36,506 bases of DNA from Candidatus Peregrinibacteria bacterium (GCA_018697675.1 JABINC010000020.1:1-36506), one strand, 5' to 3'; positions 1 through 8,783 are shown, numbered from the stretch's first letter. A program made the numbers and translations. The notes: generated by a model not told the origin, from the sequence alone.

Positions 1-15
1 AACATCGGACACATC

Positions 16-145
16 GTACAACAGGCACTATACGAGTCGCATCACTTGCAGTTCGCTCCACCAAATTACTTCCCTCATTTACGTGGGTATGTTAATTTTC
101 CCACGACATTCGGTCATAACTTCGTATAGTACCTGACCGTTGTGT
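16..145 (+). repeat. attC-like structured repeat, copy A
   Basis: Left arm GTACAAC AGG C ACTATACGA (16-35), right arm TCGTATAGT A CCT GACC GTTGTGT (122-145). The arms are inverted repeats with an unpaired 4-nt GACC on the right side. Inner hairpin CGTGGG(82-87)/CCCACG(100-105). Shares exact 17-mer acaacaggcactatacg and 16-mer cttcgtatagtacctg with copy B. Confidence 0.7.
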
Positions 146-177
146 GAAAGAAATGGCCCATTTTCAATTCAAAATAG

Positions 178-205
178 TTGACAGGAGTGTGGCTTTCGGT
201 ATAAT
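178..205 (+). promoter_or_regulatory. Sigma70-type promoter inside cassette 1
   Basis: TTGACA (178-183), 16 bp spacer, TATAAT (200-205); both hexamers perfect consensus, upstream of ORF 232-591. Confidence 0.8.
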
Positions 206-231
206 GCCACCTTATTATATAAGTTTTTTTT

Positions 232-591
232 ATGACACATCTCACAAATGTAGAGGCGCTCCTAGCAAACTTAAGTGAAATTGACCAAGATTTTGCAGAA
301 AATGCCGAACTGGATAGATTTTTAACAGTAAGAGATTCAATTGGAGATTGCGATAGGCTCCGAGCTGAAGATAATTGTATTCCTACTGATGTAGCAGACA
401 AGGTAATTCAAAGTACAAGACGATTGTTAGAATCACAAAGGCGCCCAGTAAGAGCATTACTGAAGTACTTGCGATTAAAATACATAGGCAAAAGAGCTAG
501 TGCAGCAGACGTAGGAAATAAACTAGCGCTTATAGGTGAGATAAGAAACTGTACGCCTTGCCCTAACGACGATTGTGCAAAAAGAATTTAA
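232..591 (+). CDS. Hypothetical protein, 119 aa (putative cassette ORF)
   Basis: ORF track; downstream of consensus promoter; no family recognised. Confidence 0.7.
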   Translation: MTHLTNVEALLANLSEIDQDFAENAELDRFLTVRDSIGDCDRLRAEDNCIPTDVADKVIQSTRRLLESQRRPVRALLKYLRLKYIGKRASAADVGNKLALIGEIRNCTPCPNDDCAKRI

Positions 592-692
592 AAAAAACTT
601 ATAATCTCCTGTTTACAGGGCCATTTCCTCTTCGCCAGCCCTCCTAACGTCGGTACGTTGCACTCTGGCTCGGTCTTCGCTGACGCTCGACT

Positions 693-834
693 CACACAAC
701 AGGCACTATACGGTTCATTCGCCCGCACCTCATTCACCCAAAATAGCTTCCTCTCTTTGGTGGCCGTAGCACTTCGTGCTATTATTTTACCACCACGTTC
801 GTTGCTATCTTCGTATAGTACCTGGCCGTTGTCG
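693..834 (+). repeat. attC-like structured repeat, copy B
   Basis: Left CACACAAC AGG C ACTATACG (693-712), right CGTATAGTACCT GGCC GTTGTCG (812-834). Inner stem TGGTGG(758-763)/CCACCA(790-795) encloses a second hairpin TAGCAC-TTC-GTGCTA (767-781). Confidence 0.7.
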
Positions 835-1404
835 GAAATTTTGAAACCTAATAAATTGTAAATATGAGAAAACAATATCACTTTAGACCGTCAAACAATG
901 GTTTCTACGCATGGGACGTAGATAAACTAATTGAAAAGAGCAAAGATTTCCCTCAAATTTCAATCAAATTAAATGAAATCAAAGAACTCGATAAAAACTT
1001 TTGGTATCAAATGTCAGATTCAATTCCTACTTGTCGTTCAATCGCAGAACATTTGCACTATGCAAACGAAGCGGATTTAAAGTACCCAATAATACTATCC
1101 AAAGATGGTGGAGTTATGGATGGCATGCATAGAGTGGTCAAAGCTCTTGCTTTAGGTTTAGATGAAATTAAAGCAGTGAAATTTGAGGAAGATCTTGAGC
1201 CAGACTATGAAGATGTTCATGAAGATGATTTGCCATATTAAAACGGTTTCAAATCATCCGACAACAGCGCGTAGGCGGATCGGGATTTTCTCGAAGGCCG
1301 GCTTCGCACGTCCTAAAAACCCCTCTCCCAAATTGTTTCCCTCGTTTAGATGATCATGTATTGTATCATCACTCTCGGTCACAACTTCAGATAGAAACTG
1401 GCCG
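829..1404 (+). mobile_element. Putative integron-like gene cassette 2 (ORF 864-1241 plus copy C site)
   Basis: GTTGTCGGAAATTTTGAAACC (828-848) matches the reverse complement of 1245-1265 (GGTTTCAAATCATCCGACAAC) at 18 of 21 positions. Confidence 0.6.
864..1241 (+). CDS. Hypothetical protein, 125 aa, ParB/sulfiredoxin-like motif (putative cassette ORF)
   Basis: Motif PIILSKDGGVMDGMHRVVKALALGLDEIKAVKF resembles the ParB-like nuclease fold core (D/E-G-x-H-R). Confidence 0.7.
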   Translation: MRKQYHFRPSNNGFYAWDVDKLIEKSKDFPQISIKLNEIKELDKNFWYQMSDSIPTCRSIAEHLHYANEADLKYPIILSKDGGVMDGMHRVVKALALGLDEIKAVKFEEDLEPDYEDVHEDDLPY

Positions 1405-1410
1405 TTACAC
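1258..1410 (+). repeat. attC-like structured repeat, copy C (degenerate left arm)
   Basis: Left box CCGACAAC (1258-1265), right end CGGTCACAACTTCAGATAGAAACTGGCCGTTACAC aligned to copies A/B. Inner stem GATGAT(1349-1354)/ATCATC(1365-1370). Inner left/right arms pair poorly. Confidence 0.6.
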
Positions 1411-1431
1411 AAAATTTTAAAATCCAACACT

Positions 1432-1944
1432 ATGATAAGAAGACTAGGAGAATCTGAAACAGATCCCATAGAAGATGACATATGGGAAGAAATAAGTGCA
1501 GACTGGAAAGGGAATTATCCAAATATTGCTGAAGCGGGTAACGATATAATTGGTAGTTTTCTAAATAATTTCTTCTTAAAATTATTAGCTGTTACAAGTA
1601 CTGAAATGATGCGAGAGTCACAACCTTGGGTTTTTAGTGAGCCAGAAAGGACACCATTAGATGGTAAATCTGAATGGGTCGAGACCAATGAGGGCGAAGA
1701 TGCAAAGACGGCATTAATAAGATTAGGACATAGCGAAAAGTACCTCACGGAGACCAGCATTACACTTTGGCAAAATATTAAAATAGCAATTGATGAATCA
1801 GGAGTAGACGAAACATCACTCAAAAATTACTTAGAAAACTATCAACGCTCTTCGAGCAAGGAAGCGACCGAAAGACTTCTCTTCCCAGTCTACATTCAAT
1901 TAAGGAAAATGGGATATACTCATGAAGACTTGAGAACTGGATGA
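1432..1944 (+). CDS. Hypothetical protein, 170 aa
   Basis: ORF track; leader resembles that of ORF 864-1241; no family recognised. Confidence 0.7.
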   Translation: MIRRLGESETDPIEDDIWEEISADWKGNYPNIAEAGNDIIGSFLNNFFLKLLAVTSTEMMRESQPWVFSEPERTPLDGKSEWVETNEGEDAKTALIRLGHSEKYLTETSITLWQNIKIAIDESGVDETSLKNYLENYQRSSSKEATERLLFPVYIQLRKMGYTHEDLRTG

Positions 1945-1977
1945 ATAGTTTTAATGATTATTTAAATAACAGAAATC

Positions 1978-2310
1978 ATGATTATTAAAAAAGCAAAAGA
2001 TTGTCCATTGAAAGATGCTGATTTTGTTGATGGCAGCTTAATCGAGAATATCTCTTATAGAAAAATGGCTGCTGGGGAAAAAATGCTTTCAACTGTAACT
2101 TATTATAAAAAAGGAGCTGTTTTATCCATGCATAAGCATCGTCGCGAAGAGATTGGCTATATAGCTTCAGGAAAAATCAAACTTACCTCTAATAACGAAG
2201 AAGAAGTGCTAGAAAAAGGCGACACTTATGCAATTATTGAAAAGGTAGAACATGAGATTGAAGCCCTAGAGGATTCTGAAATAGTAACTTTTTTCGCTCC
2301 CGTAGAATAA
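1978..2310 (+). CDS. Cupin-domain protein
   Basis: Cupin-like segment MHKHRREEIGYIASGKIKLTSNNEEEVLEKGDTYAIIEKVEHEIEALEDSEIVTFFAP. Confidence 0.85.
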   Translation: MIIKKAKDCPLKDADFVDGSLIENISYRKMAAGEKMLSTVTYYKKGAVLSMHKHRREEIGYIASGKIKLTSNNEEEVLEKGDTYAIIEKVEHEIEALEDSEIVTFFAPVE

Positions 2311-2331
2311 AACCCTTAACCCTAATTAAAT

Positions 2332-2862
2332 ATGAAAGCCTTACTCAGAATGAATTCTTGGCAAATTTTCCTAATTCTTATTGGCCTGCCCATCTTACTG
2401 GAAATAGGAACTGTTCCCGTATTTCTTTCTCAACCAATTGGAATAGTGATAGCCTACATGATTGTATTTATCCTCGTTACTGTATTTTTGTTAGTAGGCT
2501 GGGCAATGACATTAGGGACAAATCTTCATAAAAAATTACCAAAAAATACCAAATTAAAAATAGGCCTATTTAAATTTAATATTGGTTATTTTATAGGTTA
2601 TCAACTCCTATTCGGAGCATTTATGGCTTACGTAATGACAACAATGCCCGAAAGCCCTTTATTTCTCTTAATATTTCCATTTCATCTATACGCAATGTTT
2701 TGCGGCCTTTATGCAATGTATTTTATTTCCAAAGCACTTGTATCAGTTGAAAAACAAGAAGATGTCGACTACAACCAGTTCGGCGGAGTGTTCCTCATGC
2801 TTTTATTTTTCCCAATAGGTATATGGTTCCTACAACCAAGAATCCAAAAAATATTTAAATAA
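2332..2862 (+). CDS. Integral membrane protein, unknown function
   Basis: Several hydrophobic segments; 8-nt convergent overlap with the ABC-F gene. Confidence 0.75.
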   Translation: MKALLRMNSWQIFLILIGLPILLEIGTVPVFLSQPIGIVIAYMIVFILVTVFLLVGWAMTLGTNLHKKLPKNTKLKIGLFKFNIGYFIGYQLLFGAFMAYVMTTMPESPLFLLIFPFHLYAMFCGLYAMYFISKALVSVEKQEDVDYNQFGGVFLMLLFFPIGIWFLQPRIQKIFK

Positions 2863-4627
2863 CCCCCTCCATCTTCTCGTCCATTTCTTCGTATTTAGAA
2901 TCGATGAGTTTTTCGAGTTTTTTCATTTCAACTCCATGATTGGCAATAGCCTCAACATCTTTTGCTAGGCAGGCTTTTTTCAACACTTCTCCAAGCTCTT
3001 TTTTCTGCTCTTCTAATTTTTCGATCTCCCTTTCCAGTTTTTCAATCTGTTTCTTGAGTAAACGCTGCTGTTTACGAGCTTCTTTATTATTTAAATTTGA
3101 ATCCCCAGATGTATCGGTAGTACCAGTACTTCCCATCAAACTCCCATCTTCTGACCAGCCACCTCCTGCCAAAAATTTATCATAACCATATTCAAGTACT
3201 TGAATTTTATTATTATCAAAAAGCACCAATTTTGTGGCGAGCCGAGATAACATATCCTCATTATGAGTAACGAAAATCACCGTACCTTCATATTTTTCAA
3301 TGGCCTCAGTCAGAGCTTCCACAGACTCCATATCCAAATGATTTGTGGGCTCATCAAGCATCAGGAGTTGAGATGGCCTAAGCAAGGTTTTCCCCAAACA
3401 AACCCTGCTTTTTTCTCCACCAGAAATCACATTGATAGGTTTTTTCGCGTCATCTCCACGGAAGAGCAGGGAGCCACATAAATTCCGAACCTCTTGTTCG
3501 GAAGCGTCAGAAGTTGCAACGAGCTCCTCCAAAATACTTCTTCTAGGGATAAGTTCTTGAATTGAATCTATTCCAAAATAACTAACTGCAAGGGTAGGGG
3601 GCATGCGCACTTTCCCACTATCTGGAGATAGCGTCTGATGAAGCAGTTTTAGAAGGGTCGATTTCCCCTTTCCATTTCGTCCAATAATAGCAATACGATC
3701 TCCAGGAAATGTAGTAAGTGAAAGATCCTGAATCAATGGCTGATCTGGTACATAGCCAAAGGTCAAATTGGTTGCATATATCACGGAATCACTCTTGCAA
3801 GGAATAGATCTGAAATGAAATTTGATAGTAGGAATATTATCCAACTTCAGTTTTATCTCTTGCTTGGCCAGGGATTTTATCCGAGATTGCACAAGCCCTG
3901 CACTTCTAGCACCAGATCTAAATTTACGGATAAATTCCTCCTCTTGAACCCTTTTCTTTTCTTGATTTTTACGAGTTTTATCATAAATTTCCTCATCTTT
4001 TTTTATATGCTGCATAAGTTTCATAGGACCTCCTGCCATTTTCCTCATATGTCCACGATGAATAGCGACCGTATGCGTAACCACCAAGTCCATAAAACGC
4101 TGATCATGTGTTATTAGGATAAATGCACCCTTCCAAGTTTTCAAAAAACGCTCAAGCCAACGCAAAGAAAGGATATCCAAATAGTTAGTAGGCTCATCCA
4201 AAAGAAGAAGATCCGACTCAGAAACCAGAGCTTCCGCCAAGCGTATTCGAACCTGAAAACCACTAGAAAATTCACTTGGAGCTCTGTCAAAATCTTTTTC
4301 TTCAAACCCAAGCCCCATCAAAATCGACTTAGCTTTCCAGCTTTCATTAGATGAATTTCCAGGTAAAGCTGAACAAATCTGATCCAAAATAGTTTTTTCT
4401 GAAAAGTTCAAATGTTGCTCAAGAGATCTGATTCGATAACCTTTAGGAATTTTAATCTCTCCTTCCAAGAAAAACTCTTCCCCAAGTAACATTTTCAGAA
4501 AAGTACTTTTCCCACTCCCATTTCTACCAATAAGCCCTATCCTCTCCTTGGGAGCTATATTCAAATCCACATCTTGAAAAAGAATTTGATCACCATAAGA
4601 TTTATTGAGCCCCGAAATTATTAGCAT
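2855..4627 (-). CDS. ABC-F family ATPase (two NBDs, Uup/YheS-like)
   Basis: Two Walker A (GRNGSGKST, GRNGKGKST), two LLLLDEPTN/LLMLDEPTN Walker B, second signature ISGGE, C-terminal coiled coil, no TM segments. Confidence 0.93.
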   Translation of the reverse strand: MLIISGLNKSYGDQILFQDVDLNIAPKERIGLIGRNGSGKSTFLKMLLGEEFFLEGEIKIPKGYRIRSLEQHLNFSEKTILDQICSALPGNSSNESWKAKSILMGLGFEEKDFDRAPSEFSSGFQVRIRLAEALVSESDLLLLDEPTNYLDILSLRWLERFLKTWKGAFILITHDQRFMDLVVTHTVAIHRGHMRKMAGGPMKLMQHIKKDEEIYDKTRKNQEKKRVQEEEFIRKFRSGARSAGLVQSRIKSLAKQEIKLKLDNIPTIKFHFRSIPCKSDSVIYATNLTFGYVPDQPLIQDLSLTTFPGDRIAIIGRNGKGKSTLLKLLHQTLSPDSGKVRMPPTLAVSYFGIDSIQELIPRRSILEELVATSDASEQEVRNLCGSLLFRGDDAKKPINVISGGEKSRVCLGKTLLRPSQLLMLDEPTNHLDMESVEALTEAIEKYEGTVIFVTHNEDMLSRLATKLVLFDNNKIQVLEYGYDKFLAGGGWSEDGSLMGSTGTTDTSGDSNLNNKEARKQQRLLKKQIEKLEREIEKLEEQKKELGEVLKKACLAKDVEAIANHGVEMKKLEKLIDSKYEEMDEKMEGVI

Positions 4628-4682
4628 TTCTATTTTATAAATACGATCAACAGTATAACGCCTAATTTCATATTTGAAATAC

Positions 4683-7103
4683 CTACTGACTCTTCACAAC
4701 CCGCCAGATAGCTTCAGCTACTTTGGCGCGGTCCATTGGTTCGGCTGGGTTGAATTTGTTATCGATTAGGTCGACAATGCCGTTTTCGATAAGGAATGAA
4801 ACATATAGATAGAACCAATCGCTAGGGCGAACATCTGAGCCGATAATTGACGAATCTGGCGCAACTTCTAGGTCGATATCTATATTTAATCCAAGGACGA
4901 GCATCTTCGCGAATTCGGCTTTGTTCACAGTTTGGGCTGGGCGGAACATTCCATCTGGATAACCCTTCACAACCCCTTGAGTAATCGCATGAGCAACATA
5001 CGGCGCATACCACTGATCAGGGAATAAGTCTTCTAACATAAACCGTAAAGTATCAGGATCTGGCACAACCGCCTCGAGCCCTGCAAATATAAGCTTAAGC
5101 GCTTCTACACGAGACACTCCTTTGTTTGGTTTGAATGTACCATCTGGATAACCAGAGATAACATCTCGCATCTTGAGTTTGTAAATTGCTTCGTAATTTT
5201 CATGATTTTCTGAGAGATCTGAGAAGAGTGGGGCACCCAGTTTCAGAGGGTCGCTTTGACCCTTGATAAATGAATGCTGAGCTTTGACTACAATGTTTTC
5301 TTCTGTAGTAGGTGTCACTTCGATATATGCAATTCCTTCTCCAAAGTCCGCCATAGTCAAAGTGGGCTTATCGAGCTCCGCATCTCCTTCAATAATTTCA
5401 ACTTTAACATCTCCAAGAATTGTAAATGCAGTCTGATCACCATTATCATCAATCGGCACAACAGTCAAAATCTCTGCTTCTTCCAGAGCGAAGTGCCCAT
5501 CATGCTTAATTTCAAATCCATGGATTTCTTTTACATCTTCACGAATAGTCACAGGATTTGATGCGTAAATCGTATCTCCAAATGGCAGCCGCAACTTGAA
5601 TTCTCCAGGTTCAACCGCTCGCACTTTCGCAACAGCAACTCCATTTTCAAAATCATCTCGACGAATAGTTTTGGTTTCTAATTCAATAATATTCGAATCA
5701 GTCGATGACAACATAATCGCATCAGAGAAGAATGCCTCTTCGGCAATATTCCCATCCATATCTTTTATAGTAAGTTCAAATTCCATCAAATTCCCAACGA
5801 GATAAACATCCTTATGATCAAATACTAATTGGTATTCTGGCTTAGTCGGGACTGCCTCCACATTTGGGATCTCTTCAATCAGAGGCGCGTCAGCGTCTCC
5901 TTCTTGAGAATCTTCTGTTTCTGTATCATCCTCTTCAGTTATCTCCTCTTCAATAATTACTTCTTCTTCCTCAGCTGGAGTTTCTTCAACTACTTCAGTT
6001 GATTCTTCAGGGGTCTCTTCCACATCTACGACAGTAGATGGCTCTTCTTGAGAATCTTCTATTTCTACATTTTCTGGCTCAGATATCTCTTCTTCAACTA
6101 CTGGCACTTCTTCAACAACTTCTCCTACTTCCTCAATTACTTCCTCCTCAACCACATTCGCACTAGTCAATTTAATAACAGCGCCCGTAACAAGATTAGA
6201 CTGAACAAAAGTCATAGGATTCATAGTATATTGAATAGCATTTTCCTGCCCAATTCCTTGGTTAATAGCATCAAAAAATGAAAGTCCCTGGGATGAATAA
6301 TCATTGTAAGTAAACGGCCAATATGGATGCCATGGAGCTGATTCTATATCTGGATCTGAATCCGAACCACCTCGGTCCAATTGGAAATGGAGATGGTCCA
6401 CAGTCGAAGTTCCAGTACTTCCCACGGTTCCAATTTGCTCACCTTTTTCAACGGTGTCTCCTTCTGCAATATCAATTCTCTCCATATGAGAATATGAAGA
6501 ATACAAAGTTTGAGTTTTTCCATCTTCAGTTGGCACATTTAAATGTTTCACAACCACGTGAAGCCCAAATCCATACGCTTGATCTGCGATTTTTGTGACG
6601 ATCCCATTTGCAATCGATAGAACTGGAGTGCCCGCCGGAGCCTTAATATCTACTGCAGGATGACTTCCTGCATATTCGACCCCATCTAGCTCATAATTCC
6701 CCAAATATGCCACAGAATACGTGATTTTAGCGTCACGAACCTCATTTTCCCCCTCCGAATACCCTAAATCCGTCAAAGAGGCCTGAAGCGTATTTGGATT
6801 ATATCTTGGCATATCACGCATTTTCCCCTGAGGAAGGTCGGAATAAGCCAATCTATATTCATCTGAAGTTAATTCATGCCATTTAGGAGTTTGATAAAGC
6901 GGATAAACCGTCCCATCAAAATCTTGAGGCATTTCCAAAGTAAGCACCGAACTCTGCAGATTCAACTGTGTATATTCAACTCCAACTACAGACATAGCTA
7001 ACATCGCAATGATCACAACCCAAGAAAGCGTGTGTTTCGAACTTCTAAAATCATGTACAAACTGTGATATATGCCTTTTTATAAAGTTTTTAAAACCTTT
7101 CAT
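4683..7103 (-). CDS. M23-family peptidase with C-terminal SLH repeats
   Basis: N-terminal TM; HPAVDIKAPAGTPV...YSSYSHME...GSTGTSTVDHLHFQL M23 motif; Glu/Val-rich linker; three SLH-like repeats (YPDGTFKPNKGVSRVEALKL, YPDGMFRPAQTVNKAEFAKM, NKFNPAEPMDRAKVAEAI). Confidence 0.9.
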   Translation of the reverse strand: MKGFKNFIKRHISQFVHDFRSSKHTLSWVVIIAMLAMSVVGVEYTQLNLQSSVLTLEMPQDFDGTVYPLYQTPKWHELTSDEYRLAYSDLPQGKMRDMPRYNPNTLQASLTDLGYSEGENEVRDAKITYSVAYLGNYELDGVEYAGSHPAVDIKAPAGTPVLSIANGIVTKIADQAYGFGLHVVVKHLNVPTEDGKTQTLYSSYSHMERIDIAEGDTVEKGEQIGTVGSTGTSTVDHLHFQLDRGGSDSDPDIESAPWHPYWPFTYNDYSSQGLSFFDAINQGIGQENAIQYTMNPMTFVQSNLVTGAVIKLTSANVVEEEVIEEVGEVVEEVPVVEEEISEPENVEIEDSQEEPSTVVDVEETPEESTEVVEETPAEEEEVIIEEEITEEDDTETEDSQEGDADAPLIEEIPNVEAVPTKPEYQLVFDHKDVYLVGNLMEFELTIKDMDGNIAEEAFFSDAIMLSSTDSNIIELETKTIRRDDFENGVAVAKVRAVEPGEFKLRLPFGDTIYASNPVTIREDVKEIHGFEIKHDGHFALEEAEILTVVPIDDNGDQTAFTILGDVKVEIIEGDAELDKPTLTMADFGEGIAYIEVTPTTEENIVVKAQHSFIKGQSDPLKLGAPLFSDLSENHENYEAIYKLKMRDVISGYPDGTFKPNKGVSRVEALKLIFAGLEAVVPDPDTLRFMLEDLFPDQWYAPYVAHAITQGVVKGYPDGMFRPAQTVNKAEFAKMLVLGLNIDIDLEVAPDSSIIGSDVRPSDWFYLYVSFLIENGIVDLIDNKFNPAEPMDRAKVAEAIWRVVKSQ

Positions 7104-7142
7104 TCAGTTGAATTTAAATCGTTTAATTATAACAAAAAAATA

Positions 7143-8699
7143 CTAAAACAACAATTCTCTAGTGCCGCTATCCAACATTCCTGCGATTTCATCATCTGCA
7201 TTAGAAATAAGTCCATTCTCCATCTGAAATTCAATAAGGGCACTTTGAGTTTTTTCTCCAAAATAAGTGGTCAAAAATCCAGAATTGAAATGTCCCATAT
7301 CTCGAAGTGCTCTCTGCAATTCTTTAACTTCTAGCCCTCGAGAACCATGAACCAAGGTTACTGGCTCTGGTTCCTGTTCTGACTCCACTTCCACGACAAT
7401 CTCTTTTTCAACTATCTCTTCTGTAATTTGTTCTTCAAGTTCTTCTTCAATCACCTCTTCCTCCGGAATCTCAACAACATCTTCAGTAGATGCCAAAAGT
7501 ATCGCTCCATCAACATCTCCTCCAGAAGGCAAAGCAACATCACGCTTCATAGCAATCATCCCCTTGGCTTCAATTCGTTTATCAAAAATTCCATTGAGCG
7601 CCGCTCTGGTCTGTGGGCCTACAACTCCAGCTCCGTGCGAACCCGCAGAGCTCACAACCCCCACCTTCATCTGGAATCTTTTCACGGCATTCTCCGTTAC
7701 TTCTCCATAATTCCCAGTCGCATCTGTTCGCAGATATCCCAGGGCAATCAGCTCCTGCTGCAATTCACGAACTGCATCATTGTTAACTCCGAGATAAAGC
7801 TCATCTGTAAACGCCATAAATTCTTCTTTCAAATCCTCATGAACCTGAATTTCTTCTAGGTAAGCTGTTTGGTTTACATATTCACCTTTTTCTAGAAGTT
7901 CTTTTGCTTTCTCAATAGTGACACGCGTATGCGGACCTAAGTGCCCAGCCCCGAGCTCTGACCAGTCATAAATTATATCATTGTCCCGTTGAAAATGGTA
8001 AATCGCCCGAGCCGTTGCATCATCATAATTGCCATCTACATTATCGATAAAATATCCTAAATCTGCCAATAATTGCTGCAACTCTTCAACCTTTTCAGAT
8101 TCTTCTCCAAACCACAGATCCCGAGGGAAAAGAGTAGCCACCATAGATCCAACATACTGAGGAGCATGCTCTTTCCAATATCGAACCAACTCAAGCTCAT
8201 CACCGTCCCAATCATCAAAAGAAGCAGTCAAGGCAAGCTCTGGCCGAACACCATATACAGTTGCCATAACAGTCCGCTTACCCCAAATTAAAGCCCTTCG
8301 AAGACCCGTCTCTCCCGCTCCAAACCAAACATCAAGTCTATCATGAGTATTCCCACGTTCGCCTTCTGAAACTATCGCTCCACCACGATCCTGTACTTCA
8401 GAGATTCCAACTCCAGGAATATCAATTTTAAACCCAAAAGGATATGACTTCGGCGCCGCAAGCATCCCAGGGAAAACCTCCGCCCCAGACGCCCCATTCG
8501 TCCCATTCCCATTTAATCGAGTATCTCCATAATACGACCCAGTCACATAATGCTCCTGATCGGGTAGGGGAGAATAATATCCTGTAGTTATAAATGTTTT
8601 TTTATAGGGCATAAAAGTATCAGCCGCCTGCGCCAAAGAAGGTACAAGTAAACCAAGTACCAATATGGAAACAAAAAGAGTGTTAAAAATCCTACGCAT
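7143..8699 (-). CDS. Secreted 3D-domain protein with three peptidoglycan-binding (PG_binding_1-like) repeats
   Basis: Signal peptide; 3D-like region ...VQDRGGAIVSEGERGNTHDRLDVWFG; repeats VEELQQLLADLGYF, VRELQQELIALGYL, VKELQRALRDMGHF. Confidence 0.85.
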   Translation of the reverse strand: MRRIFNTLFVSILVLGLLVPSLAQAADTFMPYKKTFITTGYYSPLPDQEHYVTGSYYGDTRLNGNGTNGASGAEVFPGMLAAPKSYPFGFKIDIPGVGISEVQDRGGAIVSEGERGNTHDRLDVWFGAGETGLRRALIWGKRTVMATVYGVRPELALTASFDDWDGDELELVRYWKEHAPQYVGSMVATLFPRDLWFGEESEKVEELQQLLADLGYFIDNVDGNYDDATARAIYHFQRDNDIIYDWSELGAGHLGPHTRVTIEKAKELLEKGEYVNQTAYLEEIQVHEDLKEEFMAFTDELYLGVNNDAVRELQQELIALGYLRTDATGNYGEVTENAVKRFQMKVGVVSSAGSHGAGVVGPQTRAALNGIFDKRIEAKGMIAMKRDVALPSGGDVDGAILLASTEDVVEIPEEEVIEEELEEQITEEIVEKEIVVEVESEQEPEPVTLVHGSRGLEVKELQRALRDMGHFNSGFLTTYFGEKTQSALIEFQMENGLISNADDEIAGMLDSGTRELLF

Positions 8700-8783
8700 A
8701 CTTCTAATATTTAAATCTAAGAAGTATACCAGAAAAGCACCTAATTGAGAAGGTACTGATAAGGACTTTCACTTGACGTTTAT

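Larger units (their letters stand above)
140..828 (+). mobile_element. Putative integron-like gene cassette 1 (ORF 232-591 plus copy B site)
   Basis: GTTGTGTGA at 139-147 is the exact reverse complement of TCACACAAC at 692-700. Boundaries are assigned by analogy to G^TT cleavage in attC. Confidence 0.6.

Noticed and set aside
116-128. ATAACTTCGTATA, a 13/13 match to a loxP arm (with a following G as in the loxP spacer)
   Set aside because: A second inverted arm is not present at 8 bp spacing; the inverted partner TATACGA is at about 29-35, far away. The segment is better explained as the right arm of the attC-like repeat; copies B and C diverge from the lox arm.
588-881. Minus-strand ORF of 97 aa across repeat copy B
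   Set aside because: Lies over the structured repeat and overlaps both flanking plus-strand ORFs; composition not protein-like.
1-1431. MITE or insertion-sequence remnants as explanation of the repeats
   Set aside because: No transposase and no evident target-site duplications, and the box matching runs across ORFs rather than within repeats. This remains the main alternative if no further cassette units are found.
6323-6598. Overlapping plus-strand ORFs within the M23-SLH gene
   Set aside because: The minus frame has recognisable M23/SLH domains; plus-strand translations are low-complexity Phe/Ser-rich reverse-frame artefacts.
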